A DNA stretch of 9,843 nucleotides, taken from CAYSND01 sp964642235. GTDB lineage: Bacteria > Bacteroidota > Bacteroidia > Bacteroidales > UBA932. This document shows, piece by piece, positions 1-8,438 of this stretch. Where the stretch lies: assembly GCA_964642235.1 (NCBI GenBank), contig CAZXOP010000073.1, forward strand, positions 1 through 9,843. Direction: 5' to 3'. A program made the translations under genes and the position numbers. A model generated the notes under the pieces. That model did no database searches. It had not been told where the DNA came from and was given only the letters and a program-made list of their open reading frames with translations. Positions within the stretch are counted from its first letter, which is position 1; the number at the start of each line of letters is the position of its first letter.

Positions 1-507
1 AGTAATAAAGGGAGTAGAATGTACTCTCCTGCAGCAGTTTACCCTGTTAAAGCAAATAACAAAATATTTTTTGTTACCCCTGAACGTACCACTTATGCTG
101 TGGAGGCAACTAGTGGCAGTACTTTCTGGAGTGCTCCGGGAGGACGTGAGTCTATCGGAATCTCTCCAAAAGGAGAGACTATTTATGTTAAGACAATGAA
201 AGATACTGTGATAGCCTTCTCCACCTCTTCAAGATTTTCTGAAAGGGTTTGGGCTGTGGATGCGGGGATAAAATACGATATATCACCAACTCCCATCACT
301 TGTCAGCCCCTTGAAAAAAAGATGAATGAGTGGCAGATATTTATCCCTACCGATAAAGGGGATATAATCTCTTTATCCTCTGATAATGGTAAAATTCTAT
401 GGAGATACAAACTCTCACATGCACTGATTAATTCGATATTACCACTCCCTAAGAAGGAACTTTTAATAACCACAATGGATGGTAAGGTTTTACTAATCTC
501 TTATTAA
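1..507 (+). CDS. PQQ-like beta-propeller protein, C-terminal part (5' end outside window)
   Basis: The reading frame is open from base 1 to the TAA at 505-507, so the gene starts upstream; the ATG at 19 is probably internal. About 168 residues are visible. They carry repeated blade-like units typical of PQQ/WD40-like propellers: a 'TYAVEATSGSTFWS' unit, an 'RESIGISPKGETIYVKTM' unit, and a final 'GDIISLSSDNGKILWRYKL' unit that ends in a short strand at the stop. This is the outer-strand pattern 'G-x-(I/V)-x-(A/S)-L-(D/S)-x-x-(T/N)-G-K-x-L-W' of PQQ-type blades. From memory, similar C-termini occur in Bacteroidota proteins that join such a propeller to a metallophosphoesterase, but the N-terminus is not here, so function stays open. 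The next gene starts 3 bases later, suggesting co-transcription. Confidence 0.75.
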   Translation, partial: SNKGSRMYSPAAVYPVKANNKIFFVTPERTTYAVEATSGSTFWSAPGGRESIGISPKGETIYVKTMKDTVIAFSTSSRFSERVWAVDAGIKYDISPTPITCQPLEKKMNEWQIFIPTDKGDIISLSSDNGKILWRYKLSHALINSILPLPKKELLITTMDGKVLLISY

Positions 508-510
508 TTT

Positions 511-1917
511 ATGAATAATAAATTTTTCACCCTGCTGATTTTAATATCAGTAGTATTTGGGTGTACTAAAAAACCAGTCGATCAGGAGCTCTCCAATAAT
601 AACTTCCTTAAAACATTTCAAATAGAGCAACAGCTCAATCAGAATAAAGGATTAAAGGAGAATGCGCTTGTAAACATTATTGATGGTATTATCTATATTA
701 CTGTAAATGAAGGGGCAGATTTAAGCTCCTTAATTCCGACCATCTCTTCCGGAAAAAATGCCACATTTTTTATAGACGATCGCCCTATTGTCTCAGCAAC
801 GACACCTGCAAATCTTAAGAATACTGCCGAACTTGCCATCAAAGCAGAAAACGGGGGTGTGAGGAAGTATTATATCTGTGCGAAAAATGGCAATAAGACC
901 ATAGATGCAGCCGTATATAATCTTATGAGTGAGTATAATATACCCGGTATCTCGGTTTCGGCTACTAAAAACGAGGTTATGGCTTACTCTTATGGTTATG
1001 GTTTTGCCAATAAATCTACTCGCGAAAGGGTAACTCCTAAACATCTTTTTAGACTTGCAAGTATCAGTAAATCGCAGACTGCCCTCTGTCTTATGACTCT
1101 GATGGAACAGGGGAAATTAAAGATAACCGACAGACTTTTTGGTAAAGGGGGACTTTTCGAAACGGAATTTGGAATAGATTTGCTCCCAGGGACTGAGACT
1201 ATAACGATACAAAACTTCCTTGAACATACATCAGGGTGGTCCGGTGAGCATATTTTTACTTATGGAAATGACCCTTTGAATGGAAAGAATCTTCAGGAGA
1301 GAATTAATTATGTCCTACATAATATCCCCCTTAACAAGACCCCAGGTACAGCTTATGCATATTATAATCTTGGATTTGGAGTGCTGGGAATGGTGGTGGA
1401 GAAGATTTCAGGGAAAGAGTATGAGAAATATTTACGGGAAGATGTTTACGCGAAAGCGGGGGTTACCAATATCTGGGTTGGGGGAGATATGGCCAAGAAG
1501 AGGAAGGATGAGGTGGTTTACTACTCCCAAGATGGAACCAACGGGTATGGCAATGATATGCAGCTTATCAAAGCTCTTGGAGGGTTGATAGCCTCCACCG
1601 AGGAGCTTATGAAGGTTATGGCGAGCATAGATTATGGTACTTTGGTGCCTGATATCCTTAAACCTGAGACTCTTAGTATAATGTACACCCCATCTAAAGT
1701 CTATCCTTACAGATACTGTTTGGGGTGGAGGACCAATCACTCCTTTTATACAAATTGGGAGGCCTATCATGGTGGAAACCTTGCAGGGACAGGTACATTC
1801 TGGTGTAGAAGTAAAACAGGCACATCTGCTGTAGTCCTCTGTAACTCTCGTAGTTATAAAGACAATTTCGATACTGCTCTTTATGACCTTTTGGCTCTTG
1901 TTCAAAACAATATCTGA
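511..1917 (+). CDS. Lipoprotein serine hydrolase, beta-lactamase/PBP4* (class C-like) family
   Basis: The 468-residue product starts with a lipoprotein signal peptide: a hydrophobic stretch at about 5-17, then a lipobox 'VFGC' with Cys18, so it should be lipid-anchored in the envelope. Residues about 45-125 form a beta-rich, serine/threonine-containing region like the small Ig-like domains found at the N-terminus of Bacteroidota lipoproteins. The catalytic domain covers about 130-465 and shows all three family motifs: SxxK at Ser184-Lys187 ('ASISKSQ'), YxN at Tyr284-Asn286 ('YYNLGFG'), and a third-strand HGG at 420-422 replacing KTG. HxG is common in esterases, D-aminopeptidases and PBP4*-like members, so a peptidase or esterase is as likely as a true beta-lactamase. 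The substrate cannot be read from sequence. It probably shares a transcript with the propeller gene 3 bases upstream. Confidence 0.85.
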   Translation: MNNKFFTLLILISVVFGCTKKPVDQELSNNNFLKTFQIEQQLNQNKGLKENALVNIIDGIIYITVNEGADLSSLIPTISSGKNATFFIDDRPIVSATTPANLKNTAELAIKAENGGVRKYYICAKNGNKTIDAAVYNLMSEYNIPGISVSATKNEVMAYSYGYGFANKSTRERVTPKHLFRLASISKSQTALCLMTLMEQGKLKITDRLFGKGGLFETEFGIDLLPGTETITIQNFLEHTSGWSGEHIFTYGNDPLNGKNLQERINYVLHNIPLNKTPGTAYAYYNLGFGVLGMVVEKISGKEYEKYLREDVYAKAGVTNIWVGGDMAKKRKDEVVYYSQDGTNGYGNDMQLIKALGGLIASTEELMKVMASIDYGTLVPDILKPETLSIMYTPSKVYPYRYCLGWRTNHSFYTNWEAYHGGNLAGTGTFWCRSKTGTSAVVLCNSRSYKDNFDTALYDLLALVQNNI

Positions 1918-1947
1918 TTTTTATTCACTCGCATCTCTTTTTTGTAG

Positions 1948-1955
1948 TAAATTTG
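1948..1955 (+). promoter_or_regulatory. Probable -7 element of the serS promoter
   Basis: TAAATTTG fits the Bacteroidota -7 consensus TAnnTTTG and is followed by GCACG. It lies in the 60-base space before serS, 22 bases ahead of the ATG, which would give a short leader of about 15 bases. No clear TTTG stands 19-20 bases upstream (only TTCA at 1924-1927), so the -33 half is weak. serS and ruvC would be its targets. Confidence 0.55.
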
Positions 1956-1977
1956 CACGTTTTAATTTATACAGACA

Positions 1978-3249
1978 ATGATTACACTGAAACTTTTAAG
2001 GGAACAGCCCGAATTTGTGATAGATAGACTTAAAGTTAAAAACTTTGATGCCGAACAGATAGTTGCAGACATTCTCGAACAAGATAAAAAAAGAAGACAA
2101 TATCAGACTGAACTCGACTCTTCTCTTTCAGAACAAAAAATAAAGGCTAAGGAGATAGGAGCATTTATGCAGAGTGGGTTAAGAGAGGCTGCAGAGAGTG
2201 CAAAGAATGAAGTTGCTGCCATGAAAGAGCGTTCTAAAGAACTTGAGGCTCTTATGGATGAGAGCAAAGCTCGTCAGGACGAGCTCATTGTCCTTCTTCC
2301 GAACCTTCCGTCACAACTAGTTCCTGCGGGGAGATCTGCGGAGGAGAATGTTATTGTAAGAGAGGGGGGATCCACCCCGGAGCTCTCCTCGGATGCCCTT
2401 CCTCATTGGGAACTTGCAAAGAAATACGATATTATTGATTTTGATCTTGGTGTAAAACTTACCGGAGCAGGGTTTCCTGTTTATAAGGGTAAGGGGGCAA
2501 AATTACAGAGGGCACTTATAGCCTATTTCCTTGATTTTAATGCAAAAGCAGGTTACGAAGAGGTTCAACCCCCTCTTATGGTCAATGAGGCTTCCGGATT
2601 TGGAACAGGGCAACTTCCCGATAAAGGGGAGCAGATGTATTATGTGGGACTTGATAACTATTACCTTATCCCGACAGCCGAAGTCCCTGTTACTAACATT
2701 TATAGAGATGTAATTCTCTCTCACTCCGATTTTCCTATTAAATTGACAGCCTACACCCCCTGTTTCCGCAGAGAGGCAGGCTCCTATGGAAAAGATGTGC
2801 GTGGTCTTAACCGCCTGCATCAATTCGATAAAGTGGAGATAGTTCAGATTCAACACCCTGAAAAATCATATAGGACTCTCGAAGAGATGGTTAAACATGT
2901 CGAGAGACTCCTTAACTCTCTCGAACTCCCTTATAGAATAGTTCGTCTCTGTGGAGGGGATATGAGTTTCACCTCTGCCTTGACTTATGATTTCGAGGTC
3001 TATTCTGCTGCGCAAGGGAGATGGTTAGAGGTTAGTTCAGTCTCTAATTTTGAATCTTTTCAGGCAAATCGTTTAAAGCTAAGGTTTAAAGACGAAGAGG
3101 GGAAAATAACACTTGCACACACTCTTAATGGTAGCTCGTTGGCACTCCCCAGAATTTTGGCAGCCATACTTGAAAACAATCAGACTGAAATTGGGGTAGC
3201 TATTCCAAAAGTACTTCAGAGTTACACTAAATTTCCCTTCATAAATTAA
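1978..3249 (+). CDS. serS: Seryl-tRNA synthetase
   Basis: Cytoplasmic class II aminoacyl-tRNA synthetase that charges tRNA-Ser (and tRNA-Sec where present) with serine using ATP. The 423-residue length is normal. Residues about 1-110 are the charged, helical N-terminal arm, a coiled coil that grips the long variable arm of tRNA-Ser. The catalytic core follows: TAEVP at 233-237 (serine pocket), motif 2 'FRREAGSYGKDVRGLNRLHQF' in two parts from Phe263 to Phe283 with Arg264 and Glu266, 'EVSSVSNFESFQANR' at 351-365, and motif 3 'HTLNGSSLALPRILAAILEN' from His381 with the ATP-binding Arg392. The start codon is the first in-frame ATG after the probable promoter, and the product begins 'MITLKLLREQPEFV', as SerRS proteins do. 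ruvC follows after 5 bases and is probably co-transcribed. Confidence 0.97.
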   Translation: MITLKLLREQPEFVIDRLKVKNFDAEQIVADILEQDKKRRQYQTELDSSLSEQKIKAKEIGAFMQSGLREAAESAKNEVAAMKERSKELEALMDESKARQDELIVLLPNLPSQLVPAGRSAEENVIVREGGSTPELSSDALPHWELAKKYDIIDFDLGVKLTGAGFPVYKGKGAKLQRALIAYFLDFNAKAGYEEVQPPLMVNEASGFGTGQLPDKGEQMYYVGLDNYYLIPTAEVPVTNIYRDVILSHSDFPIKLTAYTPCFRREAGSYGKDVRGLNRLHQFDKVEIVQIQHPEKSYRTLEEMVKHVERLLNSLELPYRIVRLCGGDMSFTSALTYDFEVYSAAQGRWLEVSSVSNFESFQANRLKLRFKDEEGKITLAHTLNGSSLALPRILAAILENNQTEIGVAIPKVLQSYTKFPFIN

Positions 3250-3254
3250 ATTCA

Positions 3255-3818
3255 ATGGAGGAGAATCGACAGAGAGTAATTATGGGGATAGACCCCGGTA
3301 CTAATATTCTCGGCTATGGAATTATTCTTGTCGATAAGAAGAGTGTTCACTTTGTGGAGATGGGGATCCTCGATTTAAGAAAGGAGAAGGACCATTTTGT
3401 AAAACTCAATAAGATATTTAATGGTGTTTTAGAGTTAATAGAGAGATACTCTCCTCATGACTTTGCCATCGAGGCTCCGTTCTATGGAAAAAACCCACAG
3501 GTTATGTTGAAGCTTGGGAGAGCACAAGGTGCTGCGATTTCAGCGGCTATTGCCAAAAATATTCCTGTTTTTGAGTATTCTCCAAGAAAAGTAAAAATGG
3601 CGATAACTGGGAGGGGTGCAGCCTCTAAAGAGCAGGTCTCTACTATATTGGAGAAGACACTTAAAGTTAATTTTGAGAATAAATATCTTGATGCCTCTGA
3701 TGCTTTGGGGATAGCATTGTGTCATTTCTACCAATTAACCTCCCCACTCACTGATAGAGGAACCTCCACCAATTGGGAGAACTTTGTCAAATCTCATCCA
3801 GATAGAGTGAAAAAGTAG
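3255..3818 (+). CDS. ruvC: Crossover junction endodeoxyribonuclease RuvC
   Basis: Holliday junction resolvase that works as a dimer with the RuvAB branch-migration motor to cut four-way junctions during recombinational repair. The 187-residue product has the RNase H-like fold signatures and the expected acidic catalytic set: Asp13 in 'MGIDPGTN', Glu73 in 'FAIEAPFYGKN', and Asp146 and Asp149 in 'LDASDALGIALCHFY'. The 'KLGRAQGAAISAAI' helix and 'YSPRKVKMAITGRGAASKEQV' segment (in two parts, about 108-128) are also family hallmarks. The start at 3255 gives a 9-residue lead before 'MGIDPG'; an ATG at codon 10 (3282) would leave almost no residues before the first strand, so the upstream start is preferred. 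It lies 5 bases behind serS, so translation may be coupled. ruvA and ruvB are not in the window. Confidence 0.96.
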   Translation: MEENRQRVIMGIDPGTNILGYGIILVDKKSVHFVEMGILDLRKEKDHFVKLNKIFNGVLELIERYSPHDFAIEAPFYGKNPQVMLKLGRAQGAAISAAIAKNIPVFEYSPRKVKMAITGRGAASKEQVSTILEKTLKVNFENKYLDASDALGIALCHFYQLTSPLTDRGTSTNWENFVKSHPDRVKK

Positions 3819-3888
3819 ATTTCGGATTAAACCTTATCTCTTTTTCGGAGTCAAAGAATCGTTTTGAATTAATATCAATAATGATTAT

Positions 3889-6649
3889 ATGATTTTACAG
3901 AAAAGATTTTTTGCCGTCTCTCTCTTACTGTTTTTTTCCATAGGATTAATCTCAGCTCAACAAGGGAATTCATTAAAACTAAAGTTAGTTGACTCTTTAT
4001 CAAAAGCACCTGTCTCTTTTGCAACAGTTTATCTCTCAGCAGATGGCTCCATTACCGGGGCTAAATATGCTTTATCGAATGATAAAGGGGAGGCTACTAT
4101 TACCGGAATTAAACGAGGAGATTATATCTTAAAGGCTGAACTTATGGGATATAAACTTAAACAGATGAATGTCACGATAGATAACAAGTTAATAGACTTG
4201 GGTGAAGTTTTGATGCATGAAGATGTTACCACACTTGACCATGTGGTGGTCTCTGCACTTGGAAACCCTATTGTGGTTAAAAAAGATACCATAGAGTACA
4301 ATGCAGCCTCCTTTAAGGTAACTGACAATGCAATGCTCGAAGAGCTCCTAAAGAAACTCCCCGGGCTGGAAATAGCAAGTGACGGGACAATAACTGCCAA
4401 TGGTAAGACAATTAATAAAATTACAATAGATGGAAAGACCTTCTTCTTGGATGACCCTCAGTTGGCACTTAAAAACATCCCTGCCAAGATGGTTAATAAG
4501 GTAAAAGTGGTAGAAAAAAAGTCGGATCAGGCAGAATTTACCGGAATAGATGATGGGAATGAGGAGACTATTATTGACCTATCTGTTATACCCGGTATGA
4601 TGAGGGGGTGGTTTGGAAATGTAAGCGCCGGTGGTGGTATGGATATAGGGAGAGAGGAGAATGATGCTCGTTACCAAGGTGCAGCAATGCTTGGTCGATT
4701 TACAGATAGAACTCAGATTAGCTTCATCGGAAATGGAAACAACACCAATGACAGAGGTTTTAGAGATATGACCAATGATATTATGAATAGTATGCGTTCA
4801 ACCTCCGGAAGGGGTGGCGGATCAATGGGGGGAGCTCCCTCAGGTGGTGGAATGTTTGGTGGTGGGAGTAATGGTATTACCACTTCTTGGATGGCAGGTA
4901 CTAACATTAATGGTTACCTTCTTCCTAAGGATGCAATGAAAATCGGTGGTAACTACCTCTACAATGGAACCATGAATGACCTTTTAGAGAAGAGTACAAA
5001 GAATACTTTTATCTCCAATGATGAAATCCTTACTACCATTAACAATGGTGAGAGCCATAAAGAGACAGAGGGACATAGGGCAGGTGCAGAGATAGACTGG
5101 AAAATTTCAGATAAAACCTCCATACTTTTCCGCCCTCAGTTTAATATGGGATATGGAGATTTCCTCGAAACCTCAAAGTTCTCATCGGATAATTCACTCA
5201 CAGGGAAGATAAATGATGGTTATAGTAAATCCTCAGGGGACAATAGTACATTTAGGGCAAATGGCTCGTTGCTGTTAAGGCAGAAGATAGGGGAGGTAAA
5301 GGGGAGAACCATCTCTCTTAATATAGAGTATGGAATCTCTAATAACGGACTAAACGGAAACAATAAATCGGTTACAAATCGTTATGCCAATGACATTCTT
5401 AAAGACTCGACTGTGGTGGATCAACAGTATTCGAGGAGTTCAAAATCCTACTCACTCAGTGGTCGTCTCTCTTACACAGAGCCATTAGGGAAGAACTTCT
5501 TTTTAGAAGCAGCGTACAGATATGCTTATAACTTATCTGAGTCTGAAAAGCTAACCAATAGTTTCAATAAACTCACAGGTAAATACGACAAGTTCGATTA
5601 TAAATACTCAAATAAATACGATAATACATTTATAAATCAGAATGCTCAGCTTAATTTAATGAAGCAGGAGGAGAAATATAATGTACAGGTAGGGTTTAGT
5701 GTTCAGCCATCATCCACTAAGAGTGTTACGAAGCTATTCACAGAGAATAGAGATAGTGTATTGTCATATTCAGTCTTAAATTTCTCCCCCTCTGCAAGAT
5801 TTGATTACAAATTTTCAGACTACAAGTTTTTAAGAATTAACTATTCAGGTCGTACTGATCAACCCTCCATTACCCAGCTCCAACCTGTTCCCGATAATTC
5901 AAATCCTCTCTATATTTCACTTGGTAACCCCTCACTCCAACCCTCTTTTGCTCACTCTGTTCGAGGAAACTACAGATATACCAATATGAGCAATTATGCC
6001 TCTCTTAATGCCGGTCTCGGGGTAACTTATACCAAGGATGATATTACCAATGCGAGTTGGTATAACGCTGCAGGTGTGCAACACTCCGCCCCCATTAACT
6101 CAAAAGAGGGGAGTTATACTATGTTTGGTAGATTTATGTTCAATACCCCTATAGCCAAATCAAAATTCTCAATAATGTCCTTTACAAACCTCTCTCTCTC
6201 GAGCAGGCTTAATTACACAGGGAAAGGGGAGGCTAAAACCATAGAGGAGATTATGAATGATTTAGTAGTGGGGAGAACCTCCACACTAACGGTAAGAGAG
6301 AATCTAACCTTTGTCTTTAGAAATGACTTTTTAGAGACTAGACTTGGAGGAACAGCAGCTTATTCAAATGCTTGGTATGCCATAAAAGAGCAGGAGAAAC
6401 CCTCCACTTGGACTAATTCGATAAGAGCAGAGATAAATGCCACCACCCCTATAGGTTTTGAGTTTAAGACAGATGCAGAATATATGTTCTATATAGGTTA
6501 TGATGCTAATTACAGTCGTCCCCAGCTTGTTTGGAATGCTGAAATATCACAACTTTTATTTAAAAAGAAAGCTACTATCCGCGTAAAGATGTATGATATC
6601 CTAAATCAGGCAAGAAACGTATATCGTACCACAGCAGATAACTATGTTC
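3889..6649 (+). CDS. TonB-dependent receptor-like outer-membrane beta-barrel protein, 3' end lost in gap
   Basis: About 920 residues are visible before the N run. Residues 1-23 are a signal peptide (hydrophobic core 7-21, cut near 'ISA|QQ'). Residues about 27-108 form a carboxypeptidase-regulatory-like beta-sandwich ('VDSLSKAPVSFATVYL', 'YILKAELMGYK'). Residues about 115-232 look like a TonB plug ('LEELLKKLPGLEI' type, 'NKVKVVEKKSDQAEF'). The rest is a large beta-barrel of the OMP_b-brl_3 kind, with alternating strands and long polar loops. Residues 304-329 are a glycine-rich loop. The last visible residues ('DILNQARNVYRTTADNYV') resemble the usual near-terminal strand, so perhaps 25-30 residues are missing. 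No susD-like partner follows, because the next gene is convergent. The substrate is unknown. No convincing promoter appears in the 70 bases upstream, though a new transcript start there seems likely. Confidence 0.88.
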
Positions 6650-6749
6650 NNNNNNNNNNNNNNNNNNNNNNNNNNNNNNNNNNNNNNNNNNNNNNNNNNN
6701 NNNNNNNNNNNNNNNNNNNNNNNNNNNNNNNNNNNNNNNNNNNNNNNNN
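6650..6749. other. Assembly gap: 100 Ns joining two contigs
   Basis: Exactly 100 Ns, a customary placeholder length for a scaffold gap of unknown size. It cuts the 3' end of the barrel gene on the left and the 3' end of rluD on the right. Any reading frame translated across it is meaningless, because the real number of missing bases is unknown. Confidence 0.98.
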
Positions 6750-7627
6750 AGAGTCCCTTTTAAAATCTTATCTCCACCATATCTATCATCGTTAAAGAGC
6801 GGGTGCCCAATATGATTAAGATGTACCCTTATCTGATGTGTCCTCCCTGTTTCAAGTTGACACTCTATTACCGTGACATATCCGAGTCTCTCTAAAACTT
6901 TATAATGGGTAACTGCATGTTTTCCTGCATCTCCCTCTTCAAAGACTTTAAATCTCTGTCTGTCATTAGGATCTCTTCCGATATTTCCCACAATAGTCCC
7001 CTCACTCTCTTTAATGTCTCCCCAAACGATAGCTATATACCTTCTCTCTATAGTGTGGTCGAAAAACTGTTTTGCTAATTTTATCTGTGCCTCCTCTGTC
7101 TTAGAAATTACTAATATTCCTGAGGTATCTTTGTCTATTCTGTGAACTAATACCCCCATTCTATCATCTTCACCATCTGCCCCCTGTTTAAGTCCAAGGT
7201 GATAAGCAAGTCCGTTAATCAATGTACCTGAATAGTGTCCGCATCCGGGGTGGACTACCAGCCCTGCAGGCTTATTAACTATAAGTAACTCATCATCTTC
7301 GTAAGGGATATTTAACTCCATCTTCTCGGGAAGAATCTCGAATCCACGTCTTCGATAGGGGAGGAGGATGGTAATCAGGTCAAGAGGTTTTATCTTATAA
7401 TTGGCTTTTACGATTTTCTCATTTACTCGGACATACTCCGCATCGATTGCAAGCTGAATCCGATGGCGCGAGGTGTTCTCCATCCGCGCAGCCAAATATT
7501 TGTCTATTCTGAGTAGCCCCTGTCCTTTGTCCACAGTGAAGCGGAAATGTTCGAACATCCCCTGCTCCTCATCCTCGAACTGCACCTCATCTTCAAGTTG
7601 CAATTCGTAATCATCATTGGGCTTCAT
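6750..7627 (-). CDS. rluD: RluD-type large-subunit rRNA pseudouridine synthase, C-terminus lost in gap
   Basis: Converts uridine to pseudouridine in 23S rRNA; in E. coli, RluD targets helix 69. The visible 292 residues begin with an acidic stretch (about 4-25, 'DDYELQLEDEVQFEDEEQG'), then an S4 RNA-binding domain at about 35-100 ('LLRIDKYLAARMENTSRHRI'), then the RsuA/RluA catalytic domain. Catalytic Asp165 sits in 'VHRIDKDTSGILV', followed by 'ERRYIAIVWG' and 'LETGRTHQIRVHLNHIGHPL'. Roughly 60 C-terminal residues are missing into the Ns. The ATG at 7627 is chosen because it gives the typical N-terminus and overlaps the upstream PASTA gene by 14 bases; the longer frame from 7738 would overlap it by 125 bases. 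RluC-like specificity cannot be excluded, but the PASTA-rluD pairing is, from memory, common in Bacteroidota. Confidence 0.88.
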
Positions 7628-8420
7628 TGCTATTGCCAATCTTGTTTTGATCTTTTGAGAGATAGATAATAACCGGAGAGCCAAGGGTATGTCTATCCGA
7701 GTCAGATGGAAAAGGGGACTGCTTATAGACGACAGCATCTAAAGAGTCTGAATAATTCTCTACGCTCTTATCGAAGTAGGCTTTTTGAAGGTTTAGCGAA
7801 TGGTCTAAAAGGACATCTCTTGCTGTTAAGTATTTATACCCCCTTACATCGGGGACATAAGTAACGCAGTCAAGAGGGGACATCCCGAGAACCAAGTCAA
7901 TAGGGGTTTCGCACTCTATAACAGTACCTGCCTGAATATAGTAACCATCATATCTCTGAGCTAAGACATTATTAGTGGCCATATCATCGACATAGATTAA
8001 AGTTCCCACTGTAAGCCCCTTAGAGATTAACTCTGCTTTGGCTTGACGGAGAGAAAACCCTATAAGTGAAGGCATCTCCACCATCTTAGGATTAACTGAA
8101 TTAATGGTAAGGAGTATTCTTCTATTCTTTTTAACCATACTTCCTGGGATGGGGTTCTGTCTTGAGATATAACCTCTCACTAATCTTTTAATATAGACTG
8201 AATCTGTTACATCAAGTCGAAGATGGGCTTTCCTTGCGATCTTCTTCGCTTCTTGAAGAGGCATATTTGTAAAATCGGGGACAGAGAGCTCCCTGTTATG
8301 CCTTGTAATAAGATTCAGAAACAGGGTCACGACTAAAAATAAGGCGACAAGTACGCCAAAAATCGCGCTTGTGGTTCTAAACCACTCTTTTTTCCATAAA
8401 TTTTTAATAAAATTTGCCAT
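7614..8420 (-). CDS. Single-pass membrane protein with three PASTA domains
   Basis: The 268-residue product has a short basic cytoplasmic tail, one membrane segment at about 17-38 ('SAIFGVLVALFLVVTLFLNL'), and three PASTA repeats facing the periplasm at about 46-108, 115-179 and 187-254. Each opens with the PASTA signature: 'SVPDFTNMPLQEA', 'EMPSLIGFSLRQAKAEL' and 'YVPDVRGYKYLTARDVL'. The first repeat also has the internal 'QNPIPGSMV' turn. PASTA domains in other bacteria sit on PknB-type kinases and class A PBPs and bind muropeptides or cell-wall material. Here there is no kinase or transpeptidase domain, so this is a stand-alone type, and a wall-binding role is inference. The ATG at 8420 (MANFIKNLWKK) is preferred over an in-frame TTG at 8426. 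It lies 18 bases behind mqnE and overlaps rluD by 14 bases, which suggests translational coupling. Confidence 0.88.
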   Translation of the reverse strand: MANFIKNLWKKEWFRTTSAIFGVLVALFLVVTLFLNLITRHNRELSVPDFTNMPLQEAKKIARKAHLRLDVTDSVYIKRLVRGYISRQNPIPGSMVKKNRRILLTINSVNPKMVEMPSLIGFSLRQAKAELISKGLTVGTLIYVDDMATNNVLAQRYDGYYIQAGTVIECETPIDLVLGMSPLDCVTYVPDVRGYKYLTARDVLLDHSLNLQKAYFDKSVENYSDSLDAVVYKQSPFPSDSDRHTLGSPVIIYLSKDQNKIGNSNEAQ

Positions 8421-8438
8421 ACCCAAAAGTAGTAAAAA

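Noticed and set aside
1432..1905. 157-codon open frame on the minus strand
   Set aside because: It lies wholly inside the serine hydrolase gene, has no recognisable domain, and is cysteine/histidine-rich in the way random antisense frames are.
2503..2856. 117-codon open frame on the minus strand
   Set aside because: Antisense to the conserved catalytic core of serS, with no domain or ribosome site of its own.
3135..3180. Unusual serS motif 3 reading GSSLALPR where many bacteria have GSGLAVGR
   Set aside because: As I recall, this form is usual for Bacteroidota SerRS; the ATP-binding arginine is present and nothing suggests altered function.
3859..3866. TCGTTTTG as a promoter for the barrel gene
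   Set aside because: Differs from TAnnTTTG in the second base and has no TTTG 19-20 bases upstream; too weak to annotate, though a promoter in this 70-base space is likely.
6650..6795. Continuation of the barrel reading frame through the Ns to a stop at 6795
   Set aside because: The frame after the Ns is arbitrary, and the bases from 6750 on read antisense to well-conserved RluD sequence, so the apparent C-terminus is an artefact.
7628..7738. Longer N-terminus for RluD starting at 7738
   Set aside because: It would overlap the PASTA gene by 125 bases and adds residues unlike the family; the ATG at 7627 gives the expected acidic lead and S4 domain.
8424..8431. TACTTTTG on the minus strand before the PASTA gene
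   Set aside because: It fits TAnnTTTG, but transcription would start at or inside the start codon and there is no TTTG at the right distance, so it is probably chance.
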